From assembly GCF_029239295.1 (NCBI RefSeq), contig NZ_JAQZBC010000006.1, positions 62,001 to 126,000 on the forward strand: a stretch of DNA of 64,000 nucleotides, given 5' to 3'. Within the stretch, counting starts at the first letter, position 1, and every line of letters starts with the position of its first letter. The notes under the pieces are model-generated. The model did no database searches and was not told the DNA's origin. It worked only from the letters and a program-made list of their open reading frames with translations. Shown here in pieces: positions 50,046 through 58,967 of the stretch. A program made the translations under genes and the position numbers. The stretch is from Sphingomonas sp. GTDB taxonomy: Bacteria > Pseudomonadota > Alphaproteobacteria > Sphingomonadales > Sphingomonadaceae.

Positions 50046-51512
50046 CTACACCACGCCGCGCACTTCAGGCACGTCGAGTGCGCTCAGCCGGGCCTCATGC
50101 CCTTCGCGATCGATGCGGTAGAATTTCCATACCGCGATCGACAGGAAACTCAGTGCCGTGACCAGCGTCAGGAAGGTCCAGCCAAGCGCCGCCAGCGTCT
50201 CGGCAGGCACTTGTCCGGGAAGCGCGCGGCGCGGAAAGGCGATGAACGTCAGGATCGCGCCGCCCATCACCGTTCCCATCGCCGTGATGATCTTCTGGAT
50301 GAACTGATCCGCCGCGGTAATCAGCCCCTCGGATCGCCGACCCGTCTTCGCCTGCGCATCTTCGACGATGTCGGCGATCATCGAACTGACCAGGATGAAC
50401 CCGCCATAATAAAGCACCGCCGATGAGAAGGCGAAGCCGACCAGCGTCGGCAGCAGCCGCGGGTCACCGTTTTCGAAGAACAGGCCGGACAGCCGCAGCA
50501 GCAGCGGCATGTTGGTGAGGATCGTGCCGAAGAAGAACAGCCCCATACACGCGGGCTTCTTCCCATAGCGGCGCGACAGCATCGCGCCCACGACCGCGCC
50601 AAATGGCGTTGCGACAAATCCGGCCACCGTAGTCAGCAGCAGCGCCGACGCAGGCAGCCCCCAGATGAAGGTCGCGACATAGGCTTCCAATACCGTGCGG
50701 ACGCCAAAGCCGATCCCCGCCAGCGCGCCGGCGATGATCGCCACCGCCATGTTCCGGTTGTGCAGCGTCTCGGCCGCTTCGCGCAGCGACCGGCGCCAGT
50801 TGCGGTCCCGCTCCGGTGGCTCGTACAAGGTGCCGCGATAGCGCCGCGTGCCGAACGCATTGATGAACATCGCGGTCAACATCAGCAGCGCCGAGGCAAT
50901 GCCCAGCTTGCCATAGCCCGAACGCACCAACTGGCCGACCGCGCCGGCCTCCGGCGACAGGAACCAGCCAAGGCCGAGGAAGGCGGTGATCATGGCGCCG
51001 ACCGTCCCCAACACCCAGCGCCACGCGACCAGATTGGTCCGCACGTGATAGCCAGGCGCCAGCTCGGGGGTGAGCGCATTCGCCGGCACCTCGAAGAAAC
51101 TGTAGCACAGGTTCAGCAGCAACGCGGTGACGAGCAGCCAGGCGAAGGTCACGCCGGGCGATAGCCCGACCGGCGGATTCCACATGAGCGCGCACAGGAT
51201 CGCGGTTGGGATCGGCGCTGCGAACATGAGCGTATGCCGCCGGCCGAACCGGGATCGCAGATTGTCGGAGAAATGGCCGATCGCGGGATCCCAGACCGCA
51301 TCGAACGCGATGACAATGGCCAACGCCAGACTGACCGTCCACGCCTCCAGGCCGACCACCTGGCTGTAGAACAGCAGCATCAGCGACCGAAGATAGATGA
51401 TTGATCCGCCCGCAATCGCTCCGGAGCCATGCGCTAGCTTCGTCGACAGCGGCAGCGCTGCCGGCGCGCGCCGTTCAGGTGTGTCCGCCACGCCAGCTGC
51501 AATAGTGGCCAT
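50046..51512 (-). CDS. GPH-family (MelB-like) sugar/cation symporter
   Basis: A 488-residue twelve-TM transporter of the glycoside-pentoside-hexuronide class of the MFS. The cation-site region IAFDAVWDPAIGHFSDNLRSRFGRRH near residues 69-94 is diagnostic, and VLYYGGFILVSSMIADIVEDAQ near 368 is typical of the second half. The substrate cannot be read from sequence. It lies 90 bases downstream of a TonB-dependent receptor on the same strand, so the pair probably imports one nutrient across both membranes. Confidence 0.88.
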   Translation of the reverse strand: MATIAAGVADTPERRAPAALPLSTKLAHGSGAIAGGSIIYLRSLMLLFYSQVVGLEAWTVSLALAIVIAFDAVWDPAIGHFSDNLRSRFGRRHTLMFAAPIPTAILCALMWNPPVGLSPGVTFAWLLVTALLLNLCYSFFEVPANALTPELAPGYHVRTNLVAWRWVLGTVGAMITAFLGLGWFLSPEAGAVGQLVRSGYGKLGIASALLMLTAMFINAFGTRRYRGTLYEPPERDRNWRRSLREAAETLHNRNMAVAIIAGALAGIGFGVRTVLEAYVATFIWGLPASALLLTTVAGFVATPFGAVVGAMLSRRYGKKPACMGLFFFGTILTNMPLLLRLSGLFFENGDPRLLPTLVGFAFSSAVLYYGGFILVSSMIADIVEDAQAKTGRRSEGLITAADQFIQKIITAMGTVMGGAILTFIAFPRRALPGQVPAETLAALGWTFLTLVTALSFLSIAVWKFYRIDREGHEARLSALDVPEVRGVV

Positions 51513-51601
51513 GAACCTCTCCTACCATGTGCCTGGATGTGCCAGGCCTCAATGCTGTTGGGGCGTGCGCATCTATTCTGATGCGTCACGCCCCACGATC
51601 G

Positions 51602-54211
51602 TCAGAACTTGAACTGTACTTCCACCCCCGCCTGGCGAGGGAAGGTATAGCTGTACACTTGCCGGTAATTGGTCGCCGCCCCGGTCGAGAAGGCGCCGTC
51701 ATATCCCAGCGTGTCGAAGAGATTGCGGGCAAAGACGATGACGGTGATCCCGTCGTCCGGCCGGGTGTAGGTGATGCGGGCATCAACCTGGTCCCAGCCA
51801 GGCGCCCGGCTGATCGGGCTTTCGAACACCGAGTAATAAGCGTCCGATCGATAGGCGTAGCTGGCCGCGAGGAAGACGTGATCGTTGGCGCCTACTTCGA
51901 TGTCATACAGCGCCGATATCGCAACCTTGTGTCGCGATGCGGCCGGCAGCCTGTTGCCGGTGATATCCTCCAGGACGTTGCCCGGCATGCCCTCGTCATC
52001 GAAAAGCCGCGGCGCCCGCAGGATCTTCGTATCGTTGAACGAATAATTCGCGGAGATTTCCAGCGAACGCGTGACGTTCCACGCGCTCTCGACCTCGATT
52101 CCCCACGACCGTGACTTGTTGATGTTGAAGAAATTGGTGGTGGTCAGCGTCGATCCCGGTCGGACGACGACAATCGGGATCTGCGCATTCTTATAGTCGT
52201 AATAGAATCCGGTGACGTTGAGCATCAGGGCCGGAAGCGGCCGGCTCTTCACGCCGACTTCGAATGCGTCGACGATTTCCTTGTCGACCACCGGGCTGTC
52301 GGCGTAGCTCCCCAGATTGAAACCGCCGGCTTTTAGACCACGGCTGTAGCTGCCGAACACCAGCGTATCGTTGTTCGCCTTCCAGTCGAGTCCCAGCCGC
52401 CAGGAGAAGCCGGACCAGCTATCCTCCAGCTCGCGGGTCGCCGCGCCGACGCCCGGCAGATTGAGCAGGAAACGGGTCAGATCCTGCGCCGCCGCAGCAG
52501 CGCCGCACGCGCCCAGCCCCACCACGGTCGCATCTGCTCCCGGCGTCAGCGTGCAATAGGTTGCGGCGCCCGCAGGCTGCCACTGGATCACGCGATAACT
52601 TTCGATCCCGCGCTTCTTGTCCCAGGAGTATCGCAACCCGGCGGTCCCTTTCAGACCGTCGATCAGCTCGTAATCAACCTGGCCGAAGCCCGCGAGGCCA
52701 TCGGTTCTCAAATCTCCCGACCCGTCGTAGAACGCGCGCCGCGGGTTGGCAGGGCAGTTCGGCACCACCGCGAAGCTGACCGGCGCGACACAGATCGGTG
52801 CCGCCAGCCGCTGGCTCAGGGTGTCGCTATTGTCGCCATCGACGAACCAGGTGACCGGCTGGAAGTATTTCTCGTGGAACTGATAGGCGCCGACAATCCA
52901 GTTGAACCGCCCCTGCGTGGCATTGGATAACGTCAGCTCGTTGGTGTAATATTTCTTATCCTCTTGGTAATCCTGCACGTAGGTCGGATTGTACGAGTAG
53001 GTGCGGAAGGCATTGGCCAGCCCGAACGGTGCCAGCGCTGCTATAGGCGCGGATCCAAAACTGGTGGTCACCAGCTGGTTGGCGGTATAATCCAGATCGG
53101 CGAACGCCTGATATTTATACTGGGTATATCCCCCGACATATTTCAGGGCGACACCGCCGATGTCCGCGGTAAAGTTCGCAACGAACGTATGATTGTCGCT
53201 CAGCAGCGACTGGTTCAGCGTGTTGCTGTTGATCTTCCACGGGTCGGTGACGGAGGGATTGGGCACGCCGTAACCGAATGCAGCGGCCGGGGTCAGCGAA
53301 TTATCCGTCGCACCATCGATGTCGTTGGTTACATAGGGGCTGACCTGCACGCCTACGGGATTGCTGTCGTTCCACTCGGCATGGCTGTATTTCAACCACA
53401 ACTGGGTGGTGTCCGAAAAGTCGTACTGAAGCTGCGCTTCCAGAAAGAAGCGGTTGGTGAACCCCTCGTCGCGGGACGTCGCCGTGCGCGCGATATTGTC
53501 GTACCTGGCCCCGGTTGCACGGGTTACCTGGGCGGAGAGGCGCGCCTTCAACCCGCCCACGATCGGGCCCGACAGATAGCCTTCGGAAACCATCTGGAGA
53601 TTGTCCACGCTGAAGCGCCACTCGCCGGTCGTTTCTTCCGTAGGACGTTTTGAAATGACGTTGATCGCGCCGCCCACAGAGTTGCGGCCATACAGGGTTC
53701 CTTGCGGCCCGCGCAGGAATTCCACCCGCTCTACAAACATCGGCGTCTTGGATGCCTCCGCGTTCGACGCGGTGTAGAAACCGTCATTGTAGATCGCGAC
53801 GCCGGGGTCGGAGCCGATGGTGTTCGTCAGTCGCCCGATACCGCGCAGCGACAGGCGATCGAGCGATGACGAGAATGTCAGCCCGGGAGTGAAATTGGCG
53901 AAATCCTGGATCGAGCGGATGCCGCGCCGGTCGCGGTCACTCGATTCGAAGACGCTGATCGCGATCGGCACGTCCTGGATCGCTTCGGCTCGCCGTTGAG
54001 CGGTGACGACGATGTCGTTGAGCGCAGCGGTGTCAAAGGGATTGGATGGGGCGCCGGCTTGTCCCGCCCCGGCGCTCGCCCCCTGTGGTGGCGATCCTCC
54101 CGGATCGCTTGCCGGAATCGCCTGTACGCCGCCCGGTTCGCCGGTTTGCGCCGCCGCATGCCCACTCACCAGCGCGATCATTGCCGCGCCTGCCCGCATC
54201 CTCGCCTTCAT
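51602..54211 (-). CDS. TonB-dependent outer-membrane receptor
   Basis: An 869-residue receptor. Signal peptide ends HAAAQ; a Gly/Pro-rich linker leads to a TonB box-like DIVVTAQRR near residue 65, then the plug domain (SIQDFANFTPGLTFSSSLDR, VERVEFLRGPQGTLYGRNSVGGAINVI near 155-180) and a 22-strand type barrel ending VQFKF with the terminal Phe. The ligand is unknown; the neighbouring GPH transporter suggests a glycoside or polyol. GAGGAGGAAC precedes ATG 54211. A divergent double-TetR regulator probably controls it. Confidence 0.93.
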   Translation of the reverse strand: MKARMRAGAAMIALVSGHAAAQTGEPGGVQAIPASDPGGSPPQGASAGAGQAGAPSNPFDTAALNDIVVTAQRRAEAIQDVPIAISVFESSDRDRRGIRSIQDFANFTPGLTFSSSLDRLSLRGIGRLTNTIGSDPGVAIYNDGFYTASNAEASKTPMFVERVEFLRGPQGTLYGRNSVGGAINVISKRPTEETTGEWRFSVDNLQMVSEGYLSGPIVGGLKARLSAQVTRATGARYDNIARTATSRDEGFTNRFFLEAQLQYDFSDTTQLWLKYSHAEWNDSNPVGVQVSPYVTNDIDGATDNSLTPAAAFGYGVPNPSVTDPWKINSNTLNQSLLSDNHTFVANFTADIGGVALKYVGGYTQYKYQAFADLDYTANQLVTTSFGSAPIAALAPFGLANAFRTYSYNPTYVQDYQEDKKYYTNELTLSNATQGRFNWIVGAYQFHEKYFQPVTWFVDGDNSDTLSQRLAAPICVAPVSFAVVPNCPANPRRAFYDGSGDLRTDGLAGFGQVDYELIDGLKGTAGLRYSWDKKRGIESYRVIQWQPAGAATYCTLTPGADATVVGLGACGAAAAAQDLTRFLLNLPGVGAATRELEDSWSGFSWRLGLDWKANNDTLVFGSYSRGLKAGGFNLGSYADSPVVDKEIVDAFEVGVKSRPLPALMLNVTGFYYDYKNAQIPIVVVRPGSTLTTTNFFNINKSRSWGIEVESAWNVTRSLEISANYSFNDTKILRAPRLFDDEGMPGNVLEDITGNRLPAASRHKVAISALYDIEVGANDHVFLAASYAYRSDAYYSVFESPISRAPGWDQVDARITYTRPDDGITVIVFARNLFDTLGYDGAFSTGAATNYRQVYSYTFPRQAGVEVQFKF

Positions 54212-54268
54212 CGCCGTTCCTCCTCCTGAAAGAGGCGGCCGGGGGCGCTCGCGTCGCTCCCGTGTCCG

Positions 54269-54547
54269 CTAGACCATTGTCATCAGCTTCTCGGATCCAT
54301 GCTTTGAGGGGCACATCGCGATGCCTTTACGCGCGATGCGGAACATTGCCGTCGGCTTCGCCAGCAACCGCCACCTGCTTGTTCGCCGCAGGATGTTCGG
54401 TGCTGAAAAGAGTGGACGGTCGAAGAAGGAAGCAACGGCGGATCGGCCGGCGCCCGCGGGTGCCGCTGCGCTGACCGTACGCCAAACGGCGACGATCCCG
54501 CATGCCTGACCGATGGTCGGCGCGAATGTTTCCGCGAACCGCCGCAT
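54269..54547 (-). CDS. Possible small basic protein ahead of the TonB receptor
   Basis: A 92-residue minus-strand ORF, beginning MRRFAETFAPTIGQACGIVA and ending SEKLMTMV, with a good ribosome site (GGAGAGGA) before ATG 54547. It is Arg/Ala-rich and matches no family I know. It sits 57 bases upstream of the receptor gene in the same direction and faces the TetR gene across a palindrome, so it may be the first gene of that operon. Coding status is uncertain. Confidence 0.4.
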   Translation of the reverse strand: MRRFAETFAPTIGQACGIVAVWRTVSAAAPAGAGRSAVASFFDRPLFSAPNILRRTSRWRLLAKPTAMFRIARKGIAMCPSKHGSEKLMTMV

Positions 54548-54564
54548 GATCTTCCTCTCCATAA

Positions 54565-54583
54565 CCAGTTTTGGAACAACTGG
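54565..54583. promoter_or_regulatory. Candidate TetR operator
   Basis: CCAGTT-TTGGAAC-AACTGG, perfect six-base arms around a seven-base centre, lies in the divergent gap between the receptor-side ORF and the TetR-type gene, about 50 bases before the latter's ATG. Its size and symmetry suit a TetR dimer that represses both directions. Confidence 0.5.
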
Positions 54584-54633
54584 CGCGGCTGTCAAGTTTG
54601 CAATGTTGGCGGCGGGTAGTCCGCTGCGCCGAA

Positions 54634-55869
54634 ATGGCCTATGTTCACGCCGTGACACGTAGCGCCGCCCCGGCTCACGATCGAACCGCGCGCTTCGCGC
54701 AACGGCGCTCGCAGATCCTCGATACGGCGTCGGCGCAGATCAACCGGCATGGTGCGCGGGGCATGACCCTGACTGCTGTCGCCAAGGCGCTCGGCCTCGA
54801 TACAAGCAGCGTCACTTACTATTTCAAGCGTAAGGACCACCTCGCCGCGGCCTGCTACGAACGGACGCTCAATTGGGCGCTCGAGACGGCACGCGAAGCC
54901 GCGCGCCAACCAACCGCTGCCGAGCGCGTCCGCCACCTCATCGCGGCGCAATTCGATCTCTACCGGCGCAGTCGTAATGGGGAGGTCGGCGATTTCGCCG
55001 TTCTCTCCGACATTCGGGCGCTCGATGAGACGACGCGGGAGCCGCTGGAGGCAGCCTATCTCGAAAGCTTCGCGGTCATTCGCGGATTCTTCGCACCGGA
55101 GGGCGCCCGGGCGTCAGGATCGCGCAGCGCGATCGCCGCCACCCATCTGACCGCCAGCCTGCAATGGCTGCCCGCCTGGATCGACCGTTACCAGACGCGC
55201 GACTTCGATCGGGTGCAGGAACGGCTGTACGACGTTCTGGCCAATGGCCTTGCGCGCAGCAATTCACCCTGGCCGGTCACTGTTGCGCCGCCCCCGCAGG
55301 ACGCCAGCGACGGCACGCAGGGGCGCTTCCTCGCCGCCGCCACTCGCCTCATCAATCGGCACGGTTATGTCGGCGCAAGCGTGGAGCGGATCGCCGCGGA
55401 ACTGGGGGTCAGCACCGGCAGCTTCTATCACCACCTCGACAATAAGGATGATCTGGTCCTCACCTGCTTCCAGCGCTCCTTTTCGACCATCGAGGCAGCA
55501 CAAACGCACGGCGACGCAACCGGCCGCGACGAGGGCGAGCGCCTGGCAATTGCCCTCGCCAATCTCGTCGGCCTTCAGTTCACTGACGACAGCCCCCTGC
55601 TCCGCATGAGCGCCTATCAGGCGCTGCCGCTGGAGTTGCGCGCCGACATGCTCGCGCTGGCTGGACAGGTCACCCGCCATGTCGCCGGGACAATCGCCGA
55701 TGGTATCGCGGATGGATCGTTGCGACCGGTCGATCCGCTGGTCGCCAGCCAGACAGTGATGGCGGCTGTCAGCGCCGCTTCCGACATGCACCGCTGGGCG
55801 CAGGGGCGCGACCCGTCGGACGCTGTCCGCGCTTATCTTGAGCCGCTACGCGTCGGCATATTCCACTAG
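54634..55869 (+). CDS. Double TetR-family transcriptional regulator
   Basis: A 411-residue protein made of two complete TetR units in tandem. The first HTH is ARGMTLTAVAKALGLDTSSVTYYFKRKD (about residues 42-69) with a ligand domain up to 210; the second HTH is YVGASVERIAAELGVSTGSFYHHLDNKDDL (about 245-275) with its own C-terminal domain. Most TetR proteins are about 200 residues and dimerise, so this fusion may act as a built-in pseudo-dimer. ATG 54634 is preferred over the TTG of the ORF track, which lies in the palindrome. It faces the TonB receptor/GPH operon, its probable target. Confidence 0.88.
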   Translation: MAYVHAVTRSAAPAHDRTARFAQRRSQILDTASAQINRHGARGMTLTAVAKALGLDTSSVTYYFKRKDHLAAACYERTLNWALETAREAARQPTAAERVRHLIAAQFDLYRRSRNGEVGDFAVLSDIRALDETTREPLEAAYLESFAVIRGFFAPEGARASGSRSAIAATHLTASLQWLPAWIDRYQTRDFDRVQERLYDVLANGLARSNSPWPVTVAPPPQDASDGTQGRFLAAATRLINRHGYVGASVERIAAELGVSTGSFYHHLDNKDDLVLTCFQRSFSTIEAAQTHGDATGRDEGERLAIALANLVGLQFTDDSPLLRMSAYQALPLELRADMLALAGQVTRHVAGTIADGIADGSLRPVDPLVASQTVMAAVSAASDMHRWAQGRDPSDAVRAYLEPLRVGIFH

Positions 55870-55902
55870 GCGCCGCCGCTCTGGAACAGCCGCGCGCGTT
55901 CG

Positions 55903-56316
55903 CTATCGGCCCGCGGCGGTATCCGCCGGCCCGTCATGTGGTGCCTCGAACGTCGCCCAATCAGCGTCCCCGCCGGGCGGCGGCGGATCGCCGGCAATAC
56001 TGCCCGGCTCGACGATCGCGCCGGTCCTCAGGCGATGCAGGTGAACCTTCGCGATCATGTTTGCTGAGATCGGCGCAGTGATGAACAGGAAGACGCAGAT
56101 AAGCAGTTCATGCGCCGTCCAGATCCCCAGCCGCGCCTGGAAGAAGATCATGGAGCCGATCAACAGCGCCCCCAGCCCCAGCGTCGTCGCCTTGGTGGGG
56201 CCATGCAGCCGCTCCATCGTCGATGGCAGACGCACCAGCCCCCAACTGCCGATCAGGACAAACGCTGCCCCCAACAGGATCAGTGCGGCGATGATCGCGT
56301 CGACCACCATGGTCAT
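55903..56316 (-). CDS. mrpG: Mrp-type Na+/H+ antiporter subunit G
   Basis: A small membrane subunit of the Mrp (Mnh/Pha) antiporter, 137 residues. Three TM helices and the family pattern IGSWGLVRLPSTMERLHGPTKATTLGLGALL near residues 22-53 are clear. The last 40 residues are a polar extension (PPPPGGDADWATFEAP) longer than usual. It is the final gene of the six-gene operon and overlaps mrpF by ATGA. Confidence 0.92.
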   Translation of the reverse strand: MTMVVDAIIAALILLGAAFVLIGSWGLVRLPSTMERLHGPTKATTLGLGALLIGSMIFFQARLGIWTAHELLICVFLFITAPISANMIAKVHLHRLRTGAIVEPGSIAGDPPPPGGDADWATFEAPHDGPADTAAGR

Positions 56317-56582
56317 TCCACGATGTCCCCGCGCAGCACGAACTTACAATAAGCGATCGTGCCGACGAACCCGACCATCGCCAGCAGCAGCGCGGCCTCG
56401 AAATAGGCATTGGTCTCGCCGGTCATGCCGATCAGGATGATGATGGCGATGACGTTGATCACCATCGTGTCCATCGCGACGATCCGATCGCCCAGCGCCG
56501 GTCCGCGCATCAGCCGCCAGCAATTGCACATCAGCGCCAGCGATACGGCGGCAAAGGCGATGTGGAGCGCCGCGTCGATCAT
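56313..56582 (-). CDS. mrpF: Mrp-type Na+/H+ antiporter subunit F
   Basis: An 89-residue subunit with three TM helices. RLMRGPALGDRIVAMDTMVINVIAIIILIG near residues 23-52 is the family signature, including the Asp-Arg pair. MrpF is required for assembly of the antiporter complex and, in some species, for bile salt efflux. It overlaps its neighbours by four bases on both sides, so translation is probably coupled to keep stoichiometry. Confidence 0.92.
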   Translation of the reverse strand: MIDAALHIAFAAVSLALMCNCWRLMRGPALGDRIVAMDTMVINVIAIIILIGMTGETNAYFEAALLLAMVGFVGTIAYCKFVLRGDIVE

Positions 56583-57067
56583 ACGAACACCCGTTGCAGC
56601 CGCGCCTCATACCGCTGCTTGATTCGCGCGATTTCAGCTTCCGGATCGGCCACGTCCAGCGCATGAACCAGCAGGAAGCGCCCGTCAGCGGACACATCCG
56701 ACGATACCGTCCCCGGCGTCAGGCTGATCGTCCCCGCCAGAACAGTGATCGCCTCGGGCGTATGGAGATCCAGCGGAATGACCAGCCACCTCGCCCGCAG
56801 CTCGCGATTGCGACGAAACAGAATAACGGCGGCGACCTGGAAGTTGGCCACCACGATGTCGAACAGGACGATCGCGACATAGACCAACAGGTCGCGCCCG
56901 AACCGCACCGCCGGTCGGTCGGGCCAAAAGGGCGCGGTAAAGCGCGGCAGCACCACCGCAAACAGGCTGCCGAGTACCAGCGCACCGACCGAGATGGTGT
57001 TCACCATCAACAGCCATATCACGAGCAAAAGCACCGATAGTCCCGGATGAGGCAGCAATTTCCTCAT
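56579..57067 (-). CDS. mrpE: Mrp-type Na+/H+ antiporter subunit E
   Basis: A 162-residue subunit. Two N-terminal TM helices (LSVLLLVIWLLMVNTISVGALVLGSLFAVVLP) are followed by DLLVYVAIVLFDIVVANFQVA and the cytoplasmic ISLTPGTVSSDV motif near residue 113 that marks MrpE. ATG 57067 overlaps the mrpD stop codon (ATGA); the ORF-track start adds 41 residues from inside mrpD and is not used. Confidence 0.92.
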   Translation of the reverse strand: MRKLLPHPGLSVLLLVIWLLMVNTISVGALVLGSLFAVVLPRFTAPFWPDRPAVRFGRDLLVYVAIVLFDIVVANFQVAAVILFRRNRELRARWLVIPLDLHTPEAITVLAGTISLTPGTVSSDVSADGRFLLVHALDVADPEAEIARIKQRYEARLQRVFV

Positions 57068-58608
57068 GGCTGCCCCGTCCTGCCGGCAGCCGCCGGCTCC
57101 AGCACCGCGCCGATATAGGCGTCGGTGTCGAATACCTGATGAGCAGCGCTCCCTGCCCAATCGCTGGCGGGCCCGGCAAAGATCGTCCATCCCACAAGCG
57201 CACCGATCGCCAACGTCGGCCCCAGGAATGCGGCGCGCGGCAGCGGCGCGGCGGTAATTGCGGCCGCCTCGGGTTCCGCCGCTTTCCAGAAGATGGTGCT
57301 GCCGGTGCGCGCAAACCCGATTACCGCCAGCAAGGTGGTCAGCAGGATCGTTGCCCAGATCACCGCCTGCGCCGCCGTGCCGGTCGTGGCACGCAGCATC
57401 AGCAGCTTGCCGATAAAGCCCGACAGAGGCGGCAGCCCCGCCGCCGCAATCGCCGCCGCCAGGAACAACAGCCCCGCCGCCTGCTGTCCCGCGAACCGTG
57501 GGGCGGCGACTGCCGCATCACCATATTGCCCGCGGAGCCGGAGCACGACGTCGGCGACCAGGAACAGCGTCGCGCCGGCCAGCGTCGATTGCACCAGATA
57601 ATACAGCGTCGCCGCCGTGGTCGGCTGCGTCCAGGCGGACAGCACAATCATCACCGTACCGGTTGATCCCAGCACCGCGAACGCCGCCTGTTCGCGCAGT
57701 CCACGCGCCGCCAGTACGCCGGCAAAACCAAGCGCCGCCGTGAGCAGGGCCGCGGGCAGCAGCCATGGCGACGGCACCCAGGCGGCCGCCCCCGCCTCCG
57801 CGCCGAACACCAGCGGGACGACGCGGATCATCGCATAGACACCCACCTTCGTCATAATCGCGAAAAACGCCGCAACGACCGGCATCGTCGCACTATAGGT
57901 TCGTGGCAGCCACAAATGGAGCGGCACGGCCGCCGCCTTCAGCGCGAACACGGCGGTCAGCAACAGGCCGGCGGCGCGGATCAGGCCAGCGTCCTCGGGC
58001 GGGACCTGCGCCACGCGCTGCGCGAGATCGGCCATGTTGAGTGTGCCCGTCAGGCCGTAAAGCAGACCCAGCGCGATCAGGAAAAGCGCGGATCCCACGA
58101 TATTGACGATGACATAGGCAACGCCCGCCTTCAGCCGCGCTGCCCCCTGCCCGTGCAGCATCAGCCCGTAGGAGGCGATTAGCAGGACCTCGAAGAAGAC
58201 GAACAGGTTGAACAGATCGCCCGTCAGGAACGCGCCGTTCAGCCCCAGCAGCTGAAACTGGAACAGTGGATGGAAATGCCAGCCACGTCGATCCGCGCCG
58301 GTGGCGATCGCATGGACCATCACGATGACGCCGAGCACCCCCGCCAGCATGAGCATCCCGGTCGACAAGCGGTCGAGCACGAGGACGATGCCGAACGGGG
58401 CTGGCCAGTTGCCGACCGGATAGGTCCGGATCATTCCGTCGCTCGCTTGCGCAAACAGCGTGACGGCCGCCAGCAGGGTGAGAATGCAGCCAAGCAGAGA
58501 AATGCCCGCGCCCAGCCGGCGGCGGCGGCGCATCACCAGCAGCGCGACTGCAGCCGTCATGGCCGGCAGCACCACCGGCCCGATCACCAGTTGATCCGCC
58601 AGCGTCAT
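57064..58608 (-). CDS. mrpD: Mrp-type Na+/H+ antiporter subunit D
   Basis: A 514-residue proton-pumping-like subunit homologous to NuoN/NuoM of complex I, with about 14 TM helices. Conserved features are the FFEVLLIASYGLMLHG helix with its Glu near residue 138, and FALKAAAVPLHLWLPRTYSATMPVVAAFFAIMTKVGVYAMIR near 217-258 with the Lys pair used in proton movement. It exchanges sodium or potassium for protons together with MrpA. Both ends overlap adjacent genes by four bases. Confidence 0.94.
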   Translation of the reverse strand: MTLADQLVIGPVVLPAMTAAVALLVMRRRRRLGAGISLLGCILTLLAAVTLFAQASDGMIRTYPVGNWPAPFGIVLVLDRLSTGMLMLAGVLGVIVMVHAIATGADRRGWHFHPLFQFQLLGLNGAFLTGDLFNLFVFFEVLLIASYGLMLHGQGAARLKAGVAYVIVNIVGSALFLIALGLLYGLTGTLNMADLAQRVAQVPPEDAGLIRAAGLLLTAVFALKAAAVPLHLWLPRTYSATMPVVAAFFAIMTKVGVYAMIRVVPLVFGAEAGAAAWVPSPWLLPAALLTAALGFAGVLAARGLREQAAFAVLGSTGTVMIVLSAWTQPTTAATLYYLVQSTLAGATLFLVADVVLRLRGQYGDAAVAAPRFAGQQAAGLLFLAAAIAAAGLPPLSGFIGKLLMLRATTGTAAQAVIWATILLTTLLAVIGFARTGSTIFWKAAEPEAAAITAAPLPRAAFLGPTLAIGALVGWTIFAGPASDWAGSAAHQVFDTDAYIGAVLEPAAAGRTGQP

Positions 58609-58967
58609 GGCCGCGGATCCTCATCGCGCTGGTCGGCCTCGACCCGGCCGTCGACCTGGTCCGATCCGCTTTCCAGAAAGCTGCGCAGTGCCAGGATGAC
58701 GACCAGCGCCGTCATGCCAAAGGTGATGACGATCGCAGTCAGGACCAATGCCTGCGGCAAGGGGTCGGTATGCTCGACTACCGCCTTGTCATAGATCGGC
58801 GGGCGGTCGACGATCAGGCGGCCGATGGCGAACAGGAACAGGTTCACCGCATAGGAGATCAGCGTCAGCCCCAGCACTACCTGAAACGTGCGTCCCCGCA
58901 GCGAAAGATAGACGCCGCCAGCCACCAGCGCGGCGATCGCGGTCGCAACCAGGAACTCCAGGCTCAC
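58605..58967 (-). CDS. mrpC: Mrp-type Na+/H+ antiporter subunit C
   Basis: A 120-residue NuoK-like subunit with three TM helices. GVYLSLRGRTFQVVLGLTLISYAVNLFLFAIG near residues 18-49 and DPLPQALVLTAIVITFGMTALVVILALR near 67-95 match MrpC. The C terminus is charged. It lies between the A/B fusion and mrpD with ATGA overlaps on both sides. Confidence 0.94.
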   Translation of the reverse strand: MSLEFLVATAIAALVAGGVYLSLRGRTFQVVLGLTLISYAVNLFLFAIGRLIVDRPPIYDKAVVEHTDPLPQALVLTAIVITFGMTALVVILALRSFLESGSDQVDGRVEADQRDEDPRP

